Shown here: piece by piece, positions 6,619 to 15,750 of the stretch
How positions within the stretch are numbered: the stretch's first letter is position 1
Layout: each line of letters starts with the position of its first letter
From: Paracoccaceae bacterium
GTDB taxonomy: Bacteria > Pseudomonadota > Alphaproteobacteria > Rhodobacterales > Rhodobacteraceae
Assembly (NCBI GenBank): GCA_013373325.1
Contig: JABXIA010000388.1
Location: 1-36,489, forward strand
Direction: 5' to 3'
DNA: 36,489 nt
Position numbers and translations under genes: made by a program
The notes under the pieces: generated by a model
The model's database searches: none
The model's input: only the letters and a program-made list of their open reading frames with translations
Told to the model about the DNA's origin: nothing

Positions 6619-7842
6619 ATGAGCGTTTTGGATATTGATTTCGTCCGGGCACAGTTCCCCGCCTTTGCAGAACCCAGCCTGAACGGGCAGGCGTTCTTTG
6701 AAAACGCGGGCGGGTCCTACACCTGCCGTCATGTGATAGACCGGCTGACCCGCTTTTACACCCAGCGCAAGGTGCAGCCCTACGCGCCCTATGAGGCGTC
6801 CCGCCTTGGCGGCGCGGAAATGGACGAGGCCCGCGCCCGCCTGGCCGCGCTGATGGGGGTTGATACCGATGAGCTGAGCTTTGGCCCCTCGACCACCCAG
6901 AACACCTATGTGCTGGCGCAGGCCTTCCGCAAGATGATGAAGCCGGGCGAGGCCATCATCGTCACCAACCAGGACCATGAGGCCAATACCGGCCCCTGGC
7001 GGCGTCTGGCAGAGGAGGGGATCGAGATCCGGGAATGGCAGCTTGACCCGCAAACAGGCCATCTGGATACAGCGCAGCTGGAAAACCTGCTGGATGAAAA
7101 CGTCCGCCTGGTCTGCTTCCCGCATTGCTCCAATGTGGTGGGGGAAATTAACCCGGTGGCGGAGATCACCGCGCTGGCCCATGCAGCAGGCGCCTTTGTC
7201 TGCGTCGATGGTGTCTCCTATGCGCCGCACGGGCTGCCCAACGTCGATGAGCTGGGTGCCGACATCTACCTGTTCTCCTCCTACAAGACCTACGGGCCGC
7301 ATCAGGGCGTCATGGTGATCCGCCGGGCGCTGGGCGCGCTGCTGCCGAACCAGGCGCATTACTTCAATGCGGGCGATCTCTATAAACGTTTCACCCCGGC
7401 CGGCCCCGACCACGCCCAGGTGGCCGCCTCCGCTGGCATGGCGGATTATTTCGAGGCGCTGGCGGCTCATCACGGCCACTCCGGCTCTGCGGCCGAAACC
7501 GGCGCCTTTGTCCACGATCTGATGCGCGCGCATGAGATCAAGCTGCTGCAGCCGCTGCTGGACGCAGTGAAGGACCGCAACGATGTGCGCCTGCTGGGCC
7601 CGTCCACCGCCGAAAACCGTGCGCCCACCGTGGCCCTGGCGCTCAGCCGCGCGGCAGAGCCGGTTGCGGCCCAGCTGGCAGAACATGGCATCATGGCAGG
7701 CGGCGGCGATTTCTACGCCGTGCGCGCGCTGGAGGCGATGGGTATTGATCCAGCCGAAGGCGTGCTGCGTATCAGCTTCACCCACTACACGTCCGAGGCG
7801 GAGGTCGCCAAGCTGATCGAGGCCTTGGACCGGGTGCTGTAA
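6619..7842 (+). CDS. Class V aminotransferase / cysteine-desulfurase-like PLP enzyme
   Basis: This 407-residue fold-type I PLP enzyme reads through the usual landmarks: N-terminal FFENAGGSY, CVDGVSYAPHG with the PLP-ring Asp at about 197, and the Schiff-base lysine at 223 in SSYKTYGPHQG. The C-terminal small domain ends LRISFTHYTSEAEVAKLIEALDRVL. It resembles the VC1184-type 'cysteine desulfurase-like' group and lacks the flexible active-site Cys loop of IscS/SufS, so sulfur transfer is unlikely and the real substrate is unknown. The start was set at ATG 6619 behind GAGGAGA; the longer frame from 6463 has no family similarity. It is 24 nt upstream of the photolyase gene and is probably cotranscribed with it. 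Confidence 0.85.
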   Translation: MSVLDIDFVRAQFPAFAEPSLNGQAFFENAGGSYTCRHVIDRLTRFYTQRKVQPYAPYEASRLGGAEMDEARARLAALMGVDTDELSFGPSTTQNTYVLAQAFRKMMKPGEAIIVTNQDHEANTGPWRRLAEEGIEIREWQLDPQTGHLDTAQLENLLDENVRLVCFPHCSNVVGEINPVAEITALAHAAGAFVCVDGVSYAPHGLPNVDELGADIYLFSSYKTYGPHQGVMVIRRALGALLPNQAHYFNAGDLYKRFTPAGPDHAQVAASAGMADYFEALAAHHGHSGSAAETGAFVHDLMRAHEIKLLQPLLDAVKDRNDVRLLGPSTAENRAPTVALALSRAAEPVAAQLAEHGIMAGGGDFYAVRALEAMGIDPAEGVLRISFTHYTSEAEVAKLIEALDRVL

Positions 7843-7866
7843 CAGGAACCGCACAAGGAAAAAGAC

Positions 7867-9291
7867 ATGAGCAGCCATGCCCCGGTCATCTGGTGGATCA
7901 GGCGGGACCTCCGCCTGGCAGACAATCCGGCCCTCACGGCTGCCGTGAACAGCGGCGCCCCGGTGCTGCCCCTCTATATCTTCGACAAACAGGACGAGGC
8001 GCTGGGCGCCGCACCCAAGTTCCGCCTCGGCCTGGGGCTGGAGCATTTCGCGCAAGAGCTGGAAAAGGCCGGGTCGCGCCTGATCCTGCGCCGCGGCGAG
8101 GCGCTGGCGGAGCTTCAGGAACTTATCAAGGAAACCGGGGCAGGGGCCGTTCACTGGTCCCGCCTCTACGATCCGCAGGCCATAACCCGTGACACGGAGG
8201 TCAAGCAACAGCTGAAGGCCCAGGGGATTGCGGCAAAGTCCCACGGCGGGCGGCTGCTGTTTGAGCCCTGGTCTGTCGAAACCAAGACCGGCGGCATGTA
8301 CAAGGTCTTTACCCCGTTCTGGAAATCCGTGCGAGTGCGCGATGTGGACAGGCTTCTGCCTGCGCCGGGCAAGCTGCCCGCTCTGGACAGATGGCCTGCC
8401 AGTGATGAGCTGGCTGCGTGGAACTTGGGCGCCCCAATGCGCCGCGGCGCCGAAGTTGTGGCGCGCTATTGCCGCGTGGGGGAGGCTGCGGCGCAGTCGC
8501 GGCTGGATGAATTCCTGGAAGACAAGGTCTTTGCCTACAAGGACCGCCGTGACTTTCCGGGCGAAGATGCAACCTCCGGCCTGTCGGAAAACCTCGCTTG
8601 GGGCGAAATCAGCCCGCACCGCTTGTGGCACAGGGGCCGGGCAGCCATGGAGCAGGCCAGCCAGGGGGGCGAGACCTTCCTGAAGGAGGTGGCCTGGCGC
8701 GAGTTTGCTTATCACCTGATGTACAATTCACCGCATATTCTGACTGAAAGCTGGCGGGAGGAATGGCAGGATTTCCCCTGGTCGCAGGAGGTAACCCCGA
8801 AAGTGCAGGCCTGGCAGCGGGGCCAGACCGGATACGGCTTTGTCGATGCCGCCATGCGGGAGCTTTTCGTGACCGGAAAGATGCACAACCGGGCCCGGAT
8901 GATCGTGGCAAGTTTCCTCACTAAACATCTGATGACGCATTGGAAAATCGGCATGGACTGGTTTGCCGACACGCTGGTGGACTGGGATCCGGCCTCCAAC
9001 GCCATGGGCTGGCAGTGGGTTGCGGGCTCCGGCCCTGATGCTTCGCCCTTCTTCCGCGTGTTCAACCCGTCGGGCCAGCTGGACAAATTCGACCCTGATG
9101 GCGCCTACACCCGCCGCTGGATTGCCGAAGGCCGGGGAAATCCGCCGCAGACCGCGCTTGATTTTTATGACGCAGCACCGCTGTCCTGGGGCCTGTCACC
9201 GGACGAGGCGCGGGCAGAGCCGGTCATCAGCCTTCAGGCAGGCCGGGACCGCGCGCTTACGGCCTATCACGACAGCCGTGAAAACCGATGA
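7867..9291 (+). CDS. phr: Deoxyribodipyrimidine photolyase (class I CPD photolyase)
   Basis: This 474-residue protein has an N-terminal antenna domain (VIWWIRRDLRLADNPALTAA) and a C-terminal FAD domain carrying TGYGFVDAAMREL, GKMHNRARMIVASFLTKHL, LVDWDPASNAMGWQWVAGSG and PFFRVFNPSGQ. These are the hallmarks of class I CPD photolyases: the HNRARM-type FAD contact and the WQW element of the electron-transfer Trp chain. The enzyme uses blue light and FADH- to split cyclobutane pyrimidine dimers. Its partner downstream is a CFA-synthase-like gene; in Rhodobacter sphaeroides a photolyase/CFA-synthase pair is, from memory, part of the singlet-oxygen sigma-E response. I could not find a convincing sigma-E promoter here, so that regulation is unproven. 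Confidence 0.92.
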   Translation: MSSHAPVIWWIRRDLRLADNPALTAAVNSGAPVLPLYIFDKQDEALGAAPKFRLGLGLEHFAQELEKAGSRLILRRGEALAELQELIKETGAGAVHWSRLYDPQAITRDTEVKQQLKAQGIAAKSHGGRLLFEPWSVETKTGGMYKVFTPFWKSVRVRDVDRLLPAPGKLPALDRWPASDELAAWNLGAPMRRGAEVVARYCRVGEAAAQSRLDEFLEDKVFAYKDRRDFPGEDATSGLSENLAWGEISPHRLWHRGRAAMEQASQGGETFLKEVAWREFAYHLMYNSPHILTESWREEWQDFPWSQEVTPKVQAWQRGQTGYGFVDAAMRELFVTGKMHNRARMIVASFLTKHLMTHWKIGMDWFADTLVDWDPASNAMGWQWVAGSGPDASPFFRVFNPSGQLDKFDPDGAYTRRWIAEGRGNPPQTALDFYDAAPLSWGLSPDEARAEPVISLQAGRDRALTAYHDSRENR

Positions 9292-9371
9292 CGCATAGTT
9301 TCCTTGCCTCAAAGCCCCCTGCGGCCTAGCTTTTTCCCATAGCACGCCTGTTTCCTGCACAGGGGAAGCGA

Positions 9372-10577
9372 ATGAAGTTCACGTCCGTTGAGGGCCAGAA
9401 AGACCTGCCGCGCTACTTTCCGGCAGTGTTTGCCAAGGTAAAGGCCATGGAGGTCGGGCAGCTGGATATTCAGCTGCCGGACGGGCGCATTTTCACTGCC
9501 AGGGGCCGCAAGCCGGGTCCTGCGGCGGATCTGATCATCCACCACCCCGATTGCTTTGCCCGCCTGATCCGCGAGGGCGATCTCGGCTTCTCGGATGCCT
9601 ATCTCGAAGGCTGGTGGAGCACTTCCGACCTGCAGGCCTTTATGGATCTCGTGCACATGGGGGCGGACACCGTCTATGACGGGTTTCCGGGCCAGAGGCT
9701 GGCACGCGCCTATGAACGGTTCCGCTTCTGGCTGCATCGCAACCACCGCCGCCAGGCAAAGAAAAACATCGCCCATCATTACGATCTGGGGAACGCGTTC
9801 TACCAGCTGTGGCTTGATGACACGATGACCTATTCCAGCGCCCTGTTCCGCAGCGGCCAGGACAGCCTTGAGACGGCGCAGACCGCCAAATACGCCTCTC
9901 TGGTGGATCAGATGGGGGTGCAGCCCGGCGATCATGTGCTGGAAATCGGCTGCGGCTGGGGCGGCTTTGCCGAATACGCCGCCAAGGAGCGCGGGTTGAA
10001 GGTGACCGGGCTGACAATCAGTAAGGAACAGTTAAGGTTTTCCCGGCAACGGATTGAAAAGGCAGGTCTTTCCGGGCGGGTGGAGTTGCGCCTGCAGGAC
10101 TACCGCGATTGCCGTGGGCAATTCGACGGTATCGCTTCAATAGAGATGTTCGAGGCGGTTGGCGAGAAATACTGGCCCGCATATTTCGGCGCGGTCCGCG
10201 ACCGTCTGAAGCCCGGCGGCAACGCGACCCTCCAGATCATCACCGTGGCAGACAGGCGCTGGGAGGTCTACCGCAAGGGTGTAGATTTCATCCAGAAGCA
10301 CATCTTTCCGGGCGGCATGCTGCCGTCACCGGCGGTGCTGCGCGCCCAGGTGGAACAGGCGGGCCTGGGCGTCGTGCGGTCGATCGAATTCGGCAGCAGC
10401 TACGATCAGACACTCAGGCGCTGGCATGAGACCTTTAACACCCGGTGGGACCGGATCGCTGCCCTTGGGTTTGATGAACGGTTCCGAAAGATGTGGAACT
10501 TTTACCTCACTTCCTGCGCCGCTGCCTTTAGGACTGGAAATTGCGACGTGACGCAGATTACAGTTGCGCATCGCTAA
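9372..10577 (+). CDS. Cyclopropane-fatty-acyl-phospholipid synthase-like methyltransferase
   Basis: This 401-residue protein shows the CFA-synthase layout: an N-terminal lipid-binding region with DLGFSDAYLEGWWSTSDLQAF, then a SAM-dependent methyltransferase domain with motif I VLEIGCGWGGFAEYA (about residues 190-203), IASIEMFEAVGEKYW, and the C-terminal KMWNFYLTSCAAAFRTG. The family transfers a methylene or methyl from SAM to double bonds of membrane phospholipid acyl chains; some members make furan or branched fatty acids instead. Position behind the photolyase suggests membrane protection during light or oxidative stress. The start ATG follows AGGGGAAG. The spacing to trgA is 28 nt. Confidence 0.88.
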   Translation: MKFTSVEGQKDLPRYFPAVFAKVKAMEVGQLDIQLPDGRIFTARGRKPGPAADLIIHHPDCFARLIREGDLGFSDAYLEGWWSTSDLQAFMDLVHMGADTVYDGFPGQRLARAYERFRFWLHRNHRRQAKKNIAHHYDLGNAFYQLWLDDTMTYSSALFRSGQDSLETAQTAKYASLVDQMGVQPGDHVLEIGCGWGGFAEYAAKERGLKVTGLTISKEQLRFSRQRIEKAGLSGRVELRLQDYRDCRGQFDGIASIEMFEAVGEKYWPAYFGAVRDRLKPGGNATLQIITVADRRWEVYRKGVDFIQKHIFPGGMLPSPAVLRAQVEQAGLGVVRSIEFGSSYDQTLRRWHETFNTRWDRIAALGFDERFRKMWNFYLTSCAAAFRTGNCDVTQITVAHR

Positions 10578-10605
10578 CTGAACTGCGCCACGGAACTGAC
10601 CTGAT

Positions 10606-11046
10606 ATGCCCACCGGAGCCCGCCTAGCCGCCGCAATTTCTCTGGCAACTCTGGCGTTCATTGTCTCGTTTCTGGTCATGCCGCTGCTGCCTGAGGGCAC
10701 CAATTTCGGATATTTTGTGCATATCAACGTGGTGCTGGGGCTGCTTTGCGGCTGGATCTTCATGGGCAAGCGGGCCGGCCGCGGGGTTGTGCCTGCGATC
10801 AACAATGGCCTGACGGGCATGGCCGTGCTGGTGCTGTGGGCGCTGTTTGTCCAGGGCGCCTGGGAAATGTTCCGCCTTGCCATGCGGCACCGCTACGGCG
10901 GCCCGTTTGAGGCGCTGTCGCAGATTTTTGTCATTGGCATGGAATACTTCTTCCTGATCGCCGTGCCGTCGGTGCTGATACCCTTGGTGGTCGGCGGCGC
11001 GCTGGCCGGCCTTGTAACCGAAAACGCTTCGCAGCGCTGGCGCTGA
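10606..11046 (+). CDS. trgA: TrgA-family inner-membrane protein (tellurite resistance)
   Basis: This 146-residue protein is strongly hydrophobic with about four membrane helices (residues about 8-28, 36-54, 68-90, 110-135) and short loops containing GKRAGRG and RHRYGGPFEA. The layout and neighbours match TrgA of the R. sphaeroides trgAB-cysK locus, described for tellurite resistance. The biochemical role of TrgA is not established; a role in membrane stress tolerance is plausible. It starts 28 nt after the CFA-like gene and ends 29 nt before trgB. The ribosome site before ATG is weak, which may mean coupling to upstream translation. Confidence 0.75.
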   Translation: MPTGARLAAAISLATLAFIVSFLVMPLLPEGTNFGYFVHINVVLGLLCGWIFMGKRAGRGVVPAINNGLTGMAVLVLWALFVQGAWEMFRLAMRHRYGGPFEALSQIFVIGMEYFFLIAVPSVLIPLVVGGALAGLVTENASQRWR

Positions 11047-11075
11047 AAATAATCAAAAACAACAGGTTGTCTCCC

Positions 11076-12200
11076 GTGGCTGATCTCTTCTTCTTTGGCA
11101 CGCTGCGCCATTTGCCTTTGCTCGAGCTGGTTCTGGGCCGCAGCCGGGACGCGCTGAGGGCGCAGCCCGCCAAACTGCCCGGCCACGGTGTCTATCAGGT
11201 TGTTGGCCAGCCTTTTCCCGCAATCGAGGAACGTCAGGGTGCCGCAGCAGATGGCGTGCTGGTGCGGGATCTGTCGCAGGCCGATCTGGATGCCTTGAAC
11301 TTCTATGAGGGCGGCTTCGGCTACGCGCTCAAGCCTGTTGCCGTAGAGCTGGAGGACGGAAGCAAGGCCGCGGCTGACGTCTATTTCCCGGAGCCGGGGC
11401 TTTGGCAGACCGCGGAGCCCTGGGACCTTGCGGCCTGGGTCGCAGACTGGGGCGCGCTCTCCTTGCGCGCTGCTGAGGAAGTGATGGCCTATCATTGCCG
11501 GATGAGCGCTGAGGAGGTCGCCCGCAGTTTCCCCTCCATCCGCCGCCGCGCCGCTGCCTGGCTGGCAGGTCAGGCCCGGCCCGGCGACGGGGTGCATGAC
11601 CTCAGCCGTGATGTGATCGTCCATTCCCACAAACGCGCCCACCTGAACTTCTTCGCAATGGAGGAGATGGACCTGCAATTCCGCCGTTTCGATGGCAGCA
11701 TGAGCCCGGTACTGAACCGGTCGGCGTCCATGGCGGGCCATGCGGCCGTTGTGCTGCCTTATGACCCGGTGCTTGACCGGGTGCTGCTGGTGGAACAATT
11801 CCGCGCACCGCCCTTCATGATGGGGGACGCTCACCCCTGGATGTGGGAGCCGGTGGCCGGCGTGATCGACCCGGGCGAGACCGCCGAGGAGACCGCCCGG
11901 CGCGAAGCGGTGGAGGAAGCAGGCGTCACCATCCAGCATCTGGAAGCCGTTGCGCGCGGCTACCCCTCCAGCGGGGCGCTGGCGGAATATATACATATTT
12001 TCATCGGCATAGCAGATCTTGCTGAGGTGTCGGGCGGCGGCGGCGTTGCCGGCGAAGGCGAGGACATCCGCAGCAAGACCCTCAGCTACGAGGAAATGAT
12101 GGCGGGGATCGACACGCAGGCTTACCAGGACATGCCGCTGATCACGGCAGCCCTGTGGCTGTCACGGCACCGTGATCGTCTGCGCGCAGGGCATTCCTGA
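11076..12200 (+). CDS. trgB: TrgB: gamma-glutamylcyclotransferase-like plus Nudix hydrolase fusion
   Basis: The 374-residue product has two parts. Residues 1-110 resemble the GGCT/AIG2 fold: FFFGTLRH at the start and a candidate catalytic Glu at 78 in NFYEGGFGY. Residues about 180-370 form a Nudix hydrolase of the ADP-ribose pyrophosphatase type, with a complete Nudix box at 262-284 (GVIDPGETAEETARREAVEE then AGV). The usual activity of such a domain is hydrolysis of ADP-ribose or related nucleotide sugars. The GTG start at 11076 was chosen; a TTG at 11067 also exists but has no ribosome site. It lies between trgA and cysK, as in Rhodobacter, supporting a link to thiol or redox stress. No substrate can be read from sequence. 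Confidence 0.82.
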   Translation: MADLFFFGTLRHLPLLELVLGRSRDALRAQPAKLPGHGVYQVVGQPFPAIEERQGAAADGVLVRDLSQADLDALNFYEGGFGYALKPVAVELEDGSKAAADVYFPEPGLWQTAEPWDLAAWVADWGALSLRAAEEVMAYHCRMSAEEVARSFPSIRRRAAAWLAGQARPGDGVHDLSRDVIVHSHKRAHLNFFAMEEMDLQFRRFDGSMSPVLNRSASMAGHAAVVLPYDPVLDRVLLVEQFRAPPFMMGDAHPWMWEPVAGVIDPGETAEETARREAVEEAGVTIQHLEAVARGYPSSGALAEYIHIFIGIADLAEVSGGGGVAGEGEDIRSKTLSYEEMMAGIDTQAYQDMPLITAALWLSRHRDRLRAGHS

Positions 12201-12268
12201 CCTGCTTCCCGCCTTGTGATCGGCAATCCGCTTGGATACACCATGGGGGAACGATCGAAAGGGATACC

Positions 12269-13303
12269 ATGCGCATTGCACGCGATCTGGCTGATGCCGA
12301 CGGCCATACACCTCTTATCCGCCTGAACCGCGTCAGCGAAGAGACCGGCTGCGAGATCCTGGGCAAGGCGGAATTCATGAACCCGGGCCAGTCGGTCAAG
12401 GACCGCGCCGCACTCTATATCATCCGCGACGCCATTGCCCGCGGTGATCTGAAACCGGGCGGAACTATCGTTGAAGGCACCGCCGGCAACACCGGCATCG
12501 GCCTGGCACTGGTCGGCGCCTCGATGGGCTTCAAAACGGTGATCGTGATCCCGGAAACCCAGTCCGAGGAAAAGAAGGACATGCTGCGCCTTGCTGGCGC
12601 GCAGCTGGTTCAGGTCCCCGCAGCGCCCTACAAGAACCCCAACAACTACGTGCGCTATTCCCAGCGTCTGGCTGAGAAACTGGCCAAGACCGAACCCAAT
12701 GGCGCCATCTGGGCCAACCAGTTCGACAACGTCGCCAACCGTCAGGCCCATGTTGAAACCACCGGCCCGGAAATCTGGGAACAGACCGGCGGCAAGGTGG
12801 ACGGTTTCGTCTGCGCCGTCGGCTCCGGCGGCACCATTGCCGGCGTCGCCGAGGCGCTTCAGCCCAAAGGCGTGAAGATCGGTCTTGCAGACCCGATGGG
12901 CGCGGCGCTCCATTCCTATTACACCACCGGGGAACTGGCCTCTGAGGGCAGCTCGATCACCGAGGGCATCGGCCAGGGCCGCATCACCAAGAACCTCGAA
13001 GGCTTCACACCGGATCACAGCTATCAGATTTCCGACGCAGAAGCCGTGCCTTACGTCTTTGATCTGCTGCACGACGAGGGCCTTGTGCTGGGCGGTTCCT
13101 CCGCGATCAACATCGCAGGTGCCGTGCGCCTCGCCAAGGAGATGGGGCCGGGCAAGACCATTGTGACTGTGCTGTGCGATTACGGTACCCGGTACCAGTC
13201 CAAGCTGTTCAACCCCGATTTCCTGCGTGAAAAGAACCTGCCGGTGCCGGAGTGGATGACCCACACGCCCGCTTCGATCCCCGGTGTTTTTGAGGACGTA
13301 TGA
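12269..13303 (+). CDS. cysK: Cysteine synthase A (O-acetylserine sulfhydrylase)
   Basis: This 344-residue fold-type II PLP enzyme has the Schiff-base lysine at 44 in NPGQSVKDRAALYI, the phosphate-binding glycine loop GSGGTIAGV and the C-terminal VLCDYGTRYQSKLF. It makes L-cysteine from O-acetylserine and sulfide. The substrate loop reads EGTAGNTGIG rather than the bacterial-standard TSGNTG, and the protein is longer than E. coli CysK (about 320), features I associate with the fungal/mitochondrial-type cysteine synthase subgroup. It sits behind trgAB, as in R. sphaeroides, where cysteine production is tied to tellurite tolerance. The stop codon overlaps the next start (ATGA). Confidence 0.9.
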   Translation: MRIARDLADADGHTPLIRLNRVSEETGCEILGKAEFMNPGQSVKDRAALYIIRDAIARGDLKPGGTIVEGTAGNTGIGLALVGASMGFKTVIVIPETQSEEKKDMLRLAGAQLVQVPAAPYKNPNNYVRYSQRLAEKLAKTEPNGAIWANQFDNVANRQAHVETTGPEIWEQTGGKVDGFVCAVGSGGTIAGVAEALQPKGVKIGLADPMGAALHSYYTTGELASEGSSITEGIGQGRITKNLEGFTPDHSYQISDAEAVPYVFDLLHDEGLVLGGSSAINIAGAVRLAKEMGPGKTIVTVLCDYGTRYQSKLFNPDFLREKNLPVPEWMTHTPASIPGVFEDV

Positions 13304-15750
13304 CACCTTTTATAACCGCTTTGCGGAATGTGCTGCTGGGGCTGGTCCTTGTGACCGGCCTCGCAGTGCCTGCGCTGGCGCAGCTGACGGCTGAGTCCCG
13401 CGCCTATTATCAGGACTGGCTCAAGACCGCGAACCGCGCGGAAGAAGTGATTGACGCCAGCCGCGCCTCCAGCGCCGCGCTGGAAACCCTGCGCAAGGAG
13501 CTGACCAGCTACCGCCAGCGGTTCCTGGAAGCGCGGACGGAAAACGGCGACCGTATCAAAACGCTCGAAGGCCAGATCAGCGCCCTTGGCAAGGCGCCGG
13601 AAGAGGGCGAGAGCGAACCCGAGGACATCGCTCAGCTGCGCGCCTCGCTGGAAGAGCAGCTGCGTGACCTGAAAGTGCCGCGCATCGTCTCCGAGGAGGC
13701 CTACAGCCGCGCCAACGGCCTGATTTCCGAGATTGATAAGATCATCCGCGAGCGCCGCACCCGCAAGCTGCTGGAGCGCGGGCCCTCGCCGCTGAACCCG
13801 GAACATTGGCCCGGCGCACTGCGCACTCTCAGCCGGTCGGCCAGTTCGATCTGGAACGAGACCGCCTCAAGGATCGGCAGTGCCACCACTGCCGAACGCA
13901 TCAGCAACAGCCTGCCGGCGCTGCTGCTGCTCTTGGGAATTGCTGCGTTCCTTCTGCTGAGGGGGCGCCCCTGGGCACATGCCGCGGGCGACTACCTGCG
14001 CCAGTTCGGCAGCAGCGGCCGCGGCGTCTGGGGCTTCATTGTGTCGCTGCTCGAAGTCATTCTGCCCTTCATCGGCATCATCTGCCTGGCCGCTGCGGTG
14101 GAACTTTCGGGCATCCTCGGCAGCCGCGGCACGCTTCTGCTGGACTATGTCCCAGGCTGGGCGCTGCTGGTCCTGTCATTCCACTGGCTGGGCAACCAGC
14201 TGTTCTCGGGCCGTATTGAAAACGATCTGGTGCCGGTGCAGGAGGGGCGGCTGAATGAAACCCGGCTGATGGTCGATATCCTGGCGGTGATCCTGGTGAT
14301 GCAGGACGCGCTGGTAAAGCTGGAGAACATCGAAACCATCCCGTCCTCCGTTCACGCAGTTGCCAGCTTCCCGCTGATCACCGCGGCCGCTCTGGTGCTG
14401 CTGCGGCTGCACCGGATCGGTGCCAAACGGCGCCAGAAACAGTCGGCGGACACCGCAGAGGACGGTGCCATTGCCGCCGGGGCCAACCGCATCCTCACCT
14501 TTGCGCGGCGCGCCAGCTACTTGCTGGGCTTTGTCTCTCCGCTGCTGGCCGCGCTTGGCTATGTCAACGCGGCTGAGGCGCTGATCTACCCCGCGGTTTC
14601 CACTCTGGCGCTGCTGGCCGCGCTGCTGGTGTTCCAGCGGTTCCTGGGCGATGTCTACGGCTGGCTGTCCGGCAAGGGCTCTGCCGCGCGGGAGTCGCTG
14701 TTTGCGGTCCTGATCGGCTTCCTGCTGGCCGCCCTGGCGCTGCCGCTGCTGGCGCTGATCTGGGGCGCGCGGGTGGCGGACATGACCGAGCTCTGGTCGC
14801 GCTTCCTCGAGGGCTTCCAGATCGGCGACACCCGTATCTCGCCCACCGCCTTCCTGACCTTTGCCGTGGTCTTTGCCGCAGGCTACGCGCTGACCCGGCT
14901 GATCCAGGGGTCCCTGCGCAATTCGCTGCTGCCCAAGACCAAGATCGACCCGGGCGGCCAGAACGCCATCACCTCAGGCCTGGGCTATGTCGGCATCTTC
15001 CTGTCGGCAGTGATCGCCATATCCATGGCAGGCCTCGACCTGTCCTCGCTGGCCATCGTTGCCGGTGCACTGTCGGTCGGCATCGGTTTCGGCCTTCAAA
15101 CCATCGTGTCGAACTTCGTCTCCGGCATCATCCTCCTGATCGAACGCCCGGTCTCCAAGGGCGACTGGATCGAGGTTGGCGGGTTGATGGGCTATGTGCG
15201 CGACATCTCGGTGCGCTCCACCCGGATTGAGACCTTTGACCGCACCGATGTGATCGTGCCGAACTCGGACCTGATCAGCGGAACCGTCACCAACTACACC
15301 CGCGGCAACACCGTGGGCCGGGTGATCGTGCCGGTAGGGGTCGCCTATGGCACCGAACCGCGCAAGGTCGAGGCCATTCTGACCGAGATTGCCAAGGCGC
15401 ATCCGATGGTGCTGCTCAATCCGGCGCCTTACGTGGTGTTCCAGGGCTTTGGCGCCGACTCCCTGGATTTCGAAATCCGCGCCATCCTGCGCGACGTGAA
15501 CTGGGTTCTGTCGGTTAAGTCCGACATGAACTACGAAATCGCCAAGCGCTTCCAGGAAGAGGGAATTGAGATCCCCTTCATGCAGCGCGACATCTGGATC
15601 CGAAATCCAGAAGCGCTTTCAACCGGGGGCGCGGCGCCTGACAGCGCTGAAAGCAGCAGCCCTCCGGCCCCGGCAATACCGCCTAAGCTGGACGTGAGCG
15701 ATCTGCAGCAGGACCAGGAGGGAGAAGGGGAAGCCGATGCCGACAAGTGA
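13300..15750 (+). CDS. Large MscS-family mechanosensitive channel with periplasmic DUF3772-type domain
   Basis: This 816-residue protein has an N-terminal signal sequence (LLGLVLVTGLAVPALAQ), then a coiled-coil-rich periplasmic region (about 27-190), about ten membrane helices, and a C-terminal MscS core. The pore helix region is near residues 588-620 (GALSVGIGFGLQTIVSNFVS), followed by the beta domain (WIEVGGLMGYV, DVIVPNSDLISGTVTNYTRG) and the alpha-beta domain. Such channels open under membrane tension to release solutes on osmotic downshift. A Pro/Ser-rich acidic tail follows. Translation is coupled: it overlaps cysK by 4 nt and alaX by 14 nt. Confidence 0.88.
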   Translation: MTPFITALRNVLLGLVLVTGLAVPALAQLTAESRAYYQDWLKTANRAEEVIDASRASSAALETLRKELTSYRQRFLEARTENGDRIKTLEGQISALGKAPEEGESEPEDIAQLRASLEEQLRDLKVPRIVSEEAYSRANGLISEIDKIIRERRTRKLLERGPSPLNPEHWPGALRTLSRSASSIWNETASRIGSATTAERISNSLPALLLLLGIAAFLLLRGRPWAHAAGDYLRQFGSSGRGVWGFIVSLLEVILPFIGIICLAAAVELSGILGSRGTLLLDYVPGWALLVLSFHWLGNQLFSGRIENDLVPVQEGRLNETRLMVDILAVILVMQDALVKLENIETIPSSVHAVASFPLITAAALVLLRLHRIGAKRRQKQSADTAEDGAIAAGANRILTFARRASYLLGFVSPLLAALGYVNAAEALIYPAVSTLALLAALLVFQRFLGDVYGWLSGKGSAARESLFAVLIGFLLAALALPLLALIWGARVADMTELWSRFLEGFQIGDTRISPTAFLTFAVVFAAGYALTRLIQGSLRNSLLPKTKIDPGGQNAITSGLGYVGIFLSAVIAISMAGLDLSSLAIVAGALSVGIGFGLQTIVSNFVSGIILLIERPVSKGDWIEVGGLMGYVRDISVRSTRIETFDRTDVIVPNSDLISGTVTNYTRGNTVGRVIVPVGVAYGTEPRKVEAILTEIAKAHPMVLLNPAPYVVFQGFGADSLDFEIRAILRDVNWVLSVKSDMNYEIAKRFQEEGIEIPFMQRDIWIRNPEALSTGGAAPDSAESSSPPAPAIPPKLDVSDLQQDQEGEGEADADK

